Of a stretch of DNA of 64,000 nucleotides, positions 57,015-64,000 are shown piece after piece. The stretch is from Stratiolaelaps scimitus (taxonomy: Eukaryota; Arthropoda; Arachnida; Mesostigmata; Laelapidae): positions 558,001 through 622,000 of the forward strand of contig JABWDB010000034.1 in the NCBI GenBank assembly GCA_019614645.1, read 5' to 3'. Position 1 is the stretch's first letter. Each line of letters starts with the position of its first letter. Below the pieces are notes generated by a model. That model saw nothing but the letters and a program-made list of their open reading frames with translations. It was not told the DNA's origin and made no database searches. Made by a program: the position numbers and the translations under genes.

Positions 57015-59640
57015 CAATAAACGCTCTCTTGAGCATGATTATTGTTGTGTCCAAGAGGACTCGGTTTCTCAAAATTCACATTTTTATTTCTTACTATTAT
57101 TTTAGTACCTGGTTCGGTCTGTTCGTCACAGAATATTCGGTCTGTTGTCACAGAATCCGCCAAGAATTCCGGGAAAGCTTCGAAGCATCAAACTTTTTCT
57201 TTGTGCGGGTCAGCTAAAAAAATGTTTTTTTTTTTTTTTTTTCTTGTATTATAATAGAGATCTTTGCTTCCAAAAACATGGAATTTACCTAAGTAAGGTT
57301 TTCTGCCGAACATTAGTTCATGTTTCGTTTGATGTTTGGAATTGTTACGGAGTCTCGTGGGCTGAATTATTCTCTTGCTCCACTTGTAGGCCAGTGATGC
57401 TACTTTCGTCATCGACGTCATATAGACTGCGTATATAATCACCGTCATAAATATATATATATATATATGGACCGCCTCTGAGGCGGTCTATACTGACTTT
57501 TACTCCCTCTTTCTGAATATGGTTAACGACCGCACTGGCAGAGATTTCAAACTCATTCTGTGAGTTGATTTACTGAGATTAGCTTCCTTCTTGATCAGCA
57601 CTTGTTTAAGTTCCATGTCGATCGTAATTTTCCGTTGTCGAACTGTTAGGTGGACTGGAATACAGCTGCGAAATTTGTAGTTGCTTGCTTTGGTCAATCA
57701 AATCCCTTTTCTCTCCAGTTGCACATTGCCTGCTTTTGTGTCATGGCTTTCCACAGTTATAGCAGATTAGACCACTACTATTGTTTGCATATTGTGAGTG
57801 ACCGTGCGATTGTTGATGTCCGTCTGTTTGGTATGAGTTTGATCGCTCTTGTGAGTAGTAGTTTCGTCGTTGGCGGTTATGCTGCTGTTGTTTTCTGCAG
57901 CTATTATATTTGTGTTGCTTGTGTCTATCGAGTGATATGTTTGAGTGTAGAGCGCTTGTATTTTCCTCGTCTCGAATTTTCGTAGTCTAGCTGATTCTGC
58001 ACTTATCATGTCTGTTAGAGTGCTAAGTTTTCTTTCTGATTTTGACTTTGTTTCCCATGCTAATTTGAAGGATTCCCAATCATTTGGCAGAGAGCTGATC
58101 GGGTAAGCACATGCAATATCCACTTTTAGTTCATCTGTGTGCACATGAGCTTATTGAAATAGCTCACGTTTTCAATTACTGATCGGGAAGGTATGTATCT
58201 AAACAACATGAATCTGGTTATGGCTTGGTCTTTCAGGATGCCACTGTTTTTTGTGAATCTGGTTTGTAGATTGTTCTACATGCTAAAGGCTACAATCATG
58301 TCTGTAGCACCTAGAAGAGATTCAGTATAATTCAGGGATGAATTGAATTTGTCAGGATGGTTTTTGCAGCTTTGTTGCCGATTTTGAATTTATCAAGTAT
58401 TTTCTCTTGTCTAACAAGATTTTTTGGTTTCTTTGTGTGGGAATAAAAATTCTGATATTGGTTCTTTCAATTCACCAGGTGTGACTCCCAGCCCCCCCCG
58501 ATACCTTCCCCCTCCCGGGTTCTGTGTTTTGACCAAAACTCTTTCTCCCGGCGTCCTCCAGCTTCATCTTATTCCTCATTATCAAATTTAGCCAGCCAAC
58601 CGTCTTATCCAATTCCTCACACTAACCTGATCTTGTTGTTCGTGCTGATAACGGCATATGTTGTCAAAACAATGATTCTCGAAGTTTGGCGGTTCGGTCT
58701 CCTCCCTAGTTCGAAAACTTGTTTAGAGGGTTGTCAGGGAAAGATCAGATTCTGGTCTATTTTAGTACACCCAATTAGATCGATTTTAACTATAGAAGTG
58801 AAGACGCCGATCGCTTTGGTGCTTGGCTTGGTGAAGTGTCAACGGGAAGCTTGAGCGATATACAACTGGCTCAGCAATCCGTTCAGCTTTATTCTGGACT
58901 TTATAATATATGCTCCATAACTCTCCAGTCATGTGGGGAAGGTCCGTTAATTTACACGTGCGTACAAACTACTTAACCTGTGTATTCAGTATTAATTCGG
59001 TCACTTCATTATCTATACTGTAGTGTTTTTTGTTCTAGTTTTTGTGTGTGTGTTGTTCATTTTACGAGAAGAGCTGATGCGTCCACTCCTCTGTAACTGT
59101 ATGAGAACAGCAGGAAAACAAAGTTCGTTCCGCTTCGGTTCACTCCGAGTTATCAGTATCAGCACTGTTCGCTTCGTCGCTGTTATTGTGGCGGCTTGAA
59201 AGTTCACAGGGAGTTCGTATTTCGTAAACAAGAAATGACGATTGGGCAAGGTCAGCAAAACACCATCGCCAACTTTGACGGATCATGATTTGAACTAAGT
59301 TCGTTGGAGAATTGCGCGAGATTTAGGTTTATCAATCAAACCATAGATTTCTAAATCATCGGCTCACTCAATGGATTCTACATCGGGCGGAAAGTATCTG
59401 TGGATGTTGAGTCCAAGGGTAGCACACAGCAGCGGATACATACAACTGCACAACTGGGGCTCGTCGTTAAGGGCAGGGAGAAATTGATTCATGTGATCTT
59501 CGTCATCTATGAACCGAAATTAAAGGTCAAGAAGAAAGGCGTTAAACCACTTCACTGTTGATTTCTTGTACTCATGGATGATTCACGTACCATAAGCTAG
59601 CTAATCCAATCGTTTTCATTAATAAATCTAAATAATCTAA
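57015..59640 (-). mobile_element. Copia-type element, copy D (inverted arm of copy A)
   Basis: Near-identical reverse-complement of 36750-39280: linker NNNHAQES, integrase part ELMFGRKPYLGKFHVFGSK, zinc knuckle with the same TGA, gag (58144-57767) and 5' region. The identity continues past the 5' end into array flank DNA (GTGAATCATCC at about 59583), so the arm was copied by segmental inverted duplication, not by a second transposition. Confidence 0.8.
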
Positions 59641-59663
59641 TAATCTTTTCAAAATATCGCGAA

Positions 59664-60110
59664 TTAATAGGTATGCCTAAGTATCTGGCAAAAGACATTA
59701 GGTACAGCGAAGGTACAGCCTATACTCTTTGGTGACCGGCTTATTGCCGTCAAGAGGAATGTTGGCTCGGTGCAACCCATTGCCTGCTTCTTGACGATCT
59801 GCCGCTTGGCGATCACTCGGCCGTGGCCCCGGTTAAACTCGACTTTCATAACGACTTCAACACAGTCCGCTGAGACCTCGGTCTGCGGGAGCTTCAGTGA
59901 TGACCTCGGGGTGAGGTGGCAGTCTCCGGATCGCCCCCCGCAGGAACTCAGGACTGTCTGGTCCATGATCAGATAGTGTCAGGCGGTGCCGATTTGGCCC
60001 TGAGGCCAAGTCGGCATCGTCCAGCGAATACTTGACCACGAGGCGCCCAGCGGCCTTGACCCCAACGCCGTTAATTGCGAGGCCTAACACCTCTTCCTTC
60101 TAGGTCACTA
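59664..60110 (-). mobile_element. LINE RT fragment (YLDD-like), copy 2
   Basis: Duplicate of 44400-44770 with a few substitutions (VVKYSLDDADLASGP conserved). Confidence 0.5.
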
Positions 60111-61600
60111 ATTACTTTATAATAAATGTAACACAATAAACGCACTATATTTATCTTAGCAAAATTTCTACAAATCGATATGTCTACTTTGTGTGAATTT
60201 ATAGGTATCTGAGGGGTTTACGAGGAGTTTTAGCCAACGACACCCGAAATATATATATATGCAAACATAAAATAACACAAAAAACACAACATAAAAAACA
60301 CAAAATAACATGCATGGGGACATTTTGTGATTTTAGTGATTAGAGGTTGTTTTCGCTCAAGGGTCATATTTGTATGTGAGTAAGAAATCACGCCACTATA
60401 AAGTTTCAGTTAATAAAACGCAAGTGATACTGTATTGAGATCAGTAATTGAGGTGCACCTCTGCTTAAACTTAAAAATAAACCGCCCACCCGGTAGAGTA
60501 GACAAACACAGCCGTTTTTTCTACGCACGCTTTCATCTTTGACCCTCTTTCAATCAAGATAGGCATGCATGTATTAGCAGATGCAGAATATTGCAAAGCA
60601 AGTGTCAAGGCCAAGCTGATCTCGAACATTCGCGTACGATTGCCGGTGTATGTTTCTTTCTGTATGTTTCCTTTACTGGACGTCAGGCGTCCCACCGATC
60701 GAAATGTCATTCGCATATGAGTCCTTAACTGGATTTGTCTGTATCGATCTCTGTGATAAAAGTCCCACTACGACTTAGCTCACGCAATTACTTAGGTGGT
60801 AGAGATGTTGCCGGCCTACGAATCCGCACCGAGAGACTCGCGTTGAAACTCGGATCAGGTACCGCGTATGTTGAGAGAGTCTTCTATAAGTCTCCTCTGC
60901 ATATCTACTCTCGCATGTGGTGACGATGCTGGATTGAGATGCGCCTTTGTTTTAAGTAGTGGCAACGACAGAAGTGGCAGTGCATTACTTATGCCTACTC
61001 AACATGAGTGACTAATTATTGAAAGTGAAATTTATGATGTGATTCGGATGAAACGAATGAACGCTCGTAAACAGGCTGTCTGGCGACTCTCCAAAAGAAC
61101 ATATTATTTCAGTGCCCGGACGTCTGATTGCAACGGTAGGCGTCCCAATCCATTAGCTGTTCTGTGATGATCTTCTTCAGTACATTATCCATGCCTAGGT
61201 AGGTGCGAGGTGAAGGAGATAGCCATCGGTTTTAAATTGCCTGCGAAGTATGAGACAAAATCCTCGTAAGACCCGTCCGATGCCTTCAACGTACTTACGT
61301 ATAATAGGTCCCACACCTTGGAGTCATTAGTATGTAGTAATATCGGCATTTAATTCATTCTTTTAAAGTTCATTTAGATTTTAAAGTTCAAGAACTTGCA
61401 ACCTTACATACGCTTTTATTCTCGTTTTTTAAACAGGAAAGAAAATTGGTAAAAATGTATATATATATATATATATCTGTATATCTACACACGTATCTGT
61501 ATACGTGTCACATGACATGAGCCAGCTGATACAACTAGAATCACAACTCTATTCACAATATAGGTTCAACAAACTATACATTCCGCATTACAGCTTGGTT
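60111..61600 (+). repeat. Diverged R-block region, copy 2
   Basis: Direct duplicate of 44771-46140. It includes an insertion of about 30 bp at AACACAAAAAACACAACATA (about 60270-60300), about 100 bp missing from copy 1 (about 60757-60855), and an (AT)n run at 61457-61476. No gene. Confidence 0.6.
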
Positions 61601-62272
61601 GTAAAGAACTATTTTGCCTTTACTGCGAACTATTATATGTAGCCGAAGAGAGGGAACGAATATCGCAAGCAAGCGAGTTCCGGACAGCAGGCAGTCGATT
61701 AGCTAGAATATGGCGGCTAGATTCTTTAACGGCAAACGGTGTCATGAATAAAGTCGGCCTGCGGGTCGTTGCTTTCACCATTACGGTGATCAAAAAGGCT
61801 ACATCATTTGGAATAGTTCCATTTGACATGAACGGAATACACTGCACTAAGTTTCGGCAGATTCTACCTTCTCACGATATCCGGGACGGAGTTTATCCGT
61901 TGTTTACCGAAAATCACACGGACGTCATTACACTGGACAACTTCGGCTCTACGGAGAATCAACTTCTACCCTCCTCCCCAGATCGATATACCTTAATATT
62001 AAAGCGGTACCAGCAACATGTTGTAAACACATATATCAGTCTCTCCAACAAAATGCTCAGCTCCTTAAGGCGTCCCAACATGGCTATGACTCCGTATCAT
62101 TTGGGTATGACCGTTCCCAGATGGTCCTGCCATTTGAGGGTTGCATGCGCGGTGAGGCCAGGACTCTTCACAGAATACGACCACGGAACAACAATTTTCT
62201 GCCATATATGAGCCAGAGCGAGCTCTGTTGAACAATGCCTACGGAAACCAGATTGGTATGCTGCGAAACATT
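61600..62272 (-). mobile_element. LINE reverse transcriptase, copy 2, joined to IR unit 7
   Basis: QSGFRRHCSTELALAHIW lies at about 62200-62255 (minus). The C-terminus TRRPTLFMTPFAVKESSRH reads toward 61640. The 5' side stops abruptly at about 62272, where IR coding sequence begins. Confidence 0.7.
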
Positions 62273-63947
62273 GCATCATCCAACAGCCTGATACGTATCA
62301 TCTGGAGGTATGCCCAACAGAACAACGTCACCATGAGAAATTCAACGTTGTTACCCTTAGGTAATCGTATCCAAGGGAAAGTTGCTACTGCCTCTGACTG
62401 GAACGTGCCAGTGATCGTCCTCACAGCGCTGACTACACACATGAGGCTCGGTAAAAATGAGGACGAGTTCCTAATTGCCAACATGGTCAGGGTTCCTACA
62501 CCGCTTATAATGTACTTATGCCCAAAATTGAAGGTTTCTTCTAAAAAATGACTAAATACCTTGCGTTTCTCAAGTCCTTTATAGTTTTTTTTATAATTAT
62601 TGATAATAGGCCGTTCAGCATGCTAACAGTATTCGCTGGGTGCCCAGTCATAGACATTCTGAACGAAACTCAAGAAAAGGTCGACCTGGTGGAGTACTCG
62701 ATTGTCGAGCGCCTATTTTCTATTAGAGTGAAGAATATTACACATTTTCGCTTTCCAACGCAAGCCACGGGCAAGACGATGATACGAGGCATTTCGCAGT
62801 GTGATACCGGAAGCAATTATTGGGATATCTCTTTATTAGTGGACCTAAATCCGACATTTCTTAATAAAACTATGGCAAAATATGTCAGGGTCCAATTCTC
62901 TACATTTACTAGAAATTCGTCAGAGGTACACGTTGGCCTTAATGTCTACGATTTTTGCTGCTCATATCCGAATGATTGCCTACGCCCTTATGCGTTCGTT
63001 GAACCATCCGAGTCAGCTCTCGTTGCTTCCCTGACTCCAAGAACTCTCACAGGTCTGATGTTCGTTACCGTGGTTGTTACCGGCTTTGCCTTATTTGGAC
63101 ATTGCAGTTGGACAACTTGTTGGGATCATCTGATCTCTCAAATAATCATGAGCATTCTAACGGCGTTTCCGGTTGACAATCGCTGCACCTGTGATCATTA
63201 CCAAAGACAGCATCAGATCAGCAAACGACATAAAATCGTTCTCGGATTATTCCTCGTACTGCTACAACTCATCATAATGAACGTTTACAAAGATTAGGTC
63301 ACGGTTGGTCTGCTTGAACCCGAGAGAGACATCCTTGAGTTTGAAGAAGCCGACTCCAAGTACTTTTCCCTGCCCTACCATAAGAAAAGTGCTGATATCC
63401 AACTCATTTCCCTTTATCAGGTCAGAAACTGGACGGAATCGTGCACGAATGACGAAGATGTTATTCGTTTTGGACTTGGCATTCCGTTCAAAAGATCAGC
63501 GACCCGTTACGGTGAGTTACGCCGACGTGCAACACTACTCGAGGACCTTGTGCAGCCTAGCAGAACGTGGACCTTGTTACGTGAGCATGCGCTTTTACCT
63601 ATGATACCTAAGCTAATTATCTCGAATGGAAGAGGAGGGAATTCTGCATTTGAGTCACGGAATGGCTCCTTGAAAAGAAATGCGAGAGTCTGAAAAGCAT
63701 AACTAAAAAAAAGGGTTCGGAGTTCGTTCGCAAGCAGCTGACCGCTGTCAATAGGCTGAAACATCCTGGCAGAGAAATTCTTCATTGTCAACAGGACGAA
63801 ACAATGGCCATCGGGATGGTGCATGTTAAATACACAGTACGTCTCACAAGTCTACTATTGTTCGTCTCCGTCAAAATCGTCTTACCTTATGAAGTGATTT
63901 TTCGTTTGTCAGCAAGATACTGGTGGTTTAGTCATCGTCAACTTTAA
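62273..63947 (+). pseudogene. IR unit 7 pseudogene (most diverged copy)
   Basis: IR frame starts at ASSNSLIRIIW without signal peptide or start codon, cut off by a LINE. A frameshift lies near 62545 (at SSKK). A long open stretch (62548-63297) follows with S1, TM1, pore and TM2. An in-frame TAG at 63295-63297 replaces the Glu codon of YKNEVTS, and another frameshift lies near 63650-63700. TM3 and the stop are at 63945-63947. Protein identity to the other units is clearly lower, yet TM1, the pore, TM2 and the DNRCTCDHYQ loop are preserved. Oldest or fastest-decaying copy. Confidence 0.85.
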
Positions 63948-64000
63948 GATTATGATGGGGTGTATGAATACCTGCTTGTACGAACATTAAGACGTCAGGT

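Noticed and set aside
1..64000. CRISPR array, rRNA operon or prokaryotic operon
   Set aside because: No regularly spaced short repeats and no rRNA-like sequence; genes are intron-bearing and eukaryotic.

Overview
The window looks like nuclear DNA of an arthropod. Coding exons are split by introns of about 60-1,075 bp with GT/AG borders and AATAAA signals. It holds a DDX18/Has1-type nucleolar helicase, a gustatory-receptor-like 7-TM protein, a tandem array of divergent ionotropic-receptor (IR) genes, tRNA-derived SINEs, several LINE reverse-transcriptase remnants and Copia-type retroelement pieces. The receptor mix and TE-rich, intron-poor IR array fit a mite or other chelicerate best, but that is a guess; nothing in the window proves the species.

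Layout. 1.5-4.9 kb (-): three-exon DEAD-box helicase gene. 6.5-9.3 kb (-): a five-exon secreted CUB-LDLa protein gene, reconstructed from short exons with compatible splice phases. 11.65-12.95 kb (+): single-exon gustatory receptor. 12.96-15.1 kb (-): two decayed LINE reverse transcriptases. 17.4-19.5 kb (-): a paralogous CUB gene with the same exon phases and a SINE, with a clean target-site duplication, in its first intron.

20.2-64 kb is a repeat-dense block built from duplicated units. Each unit carries a block of non-coding repeat (here called R), LINE debris, a conserved 5' flank, and an IR gene or relic followed by a plus-strand LINE fragment. Four IR copies are open (units 1, 2, 3, 6: 590, 590, 590 and 582 aa from the first ATG), one is a C-terminal fragment (unit 4), and two are full-length-scale pseudogenes (units 5 and 7). 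Copia-type elements split the array. Two nearly identical arms at about 36.7-39.3 kb and 57.0-59.6 kb lie in opposite orientation, and a third, rearranged copy lies at 42.2-44.4 kb. A second, direct duplication links 44.4-46.6 kb with 59.7-62.2 kb.

Genes in function: the IRs and the gustatory receptor are predicted chemosensory membrane proteins; the two CUB proteins are predicted secreted products; the helicase is a ribosome-biogenesis housekeeping gene. No operons, CRISPR arrays, rRNA or convincing functional tRNA genes were seen.
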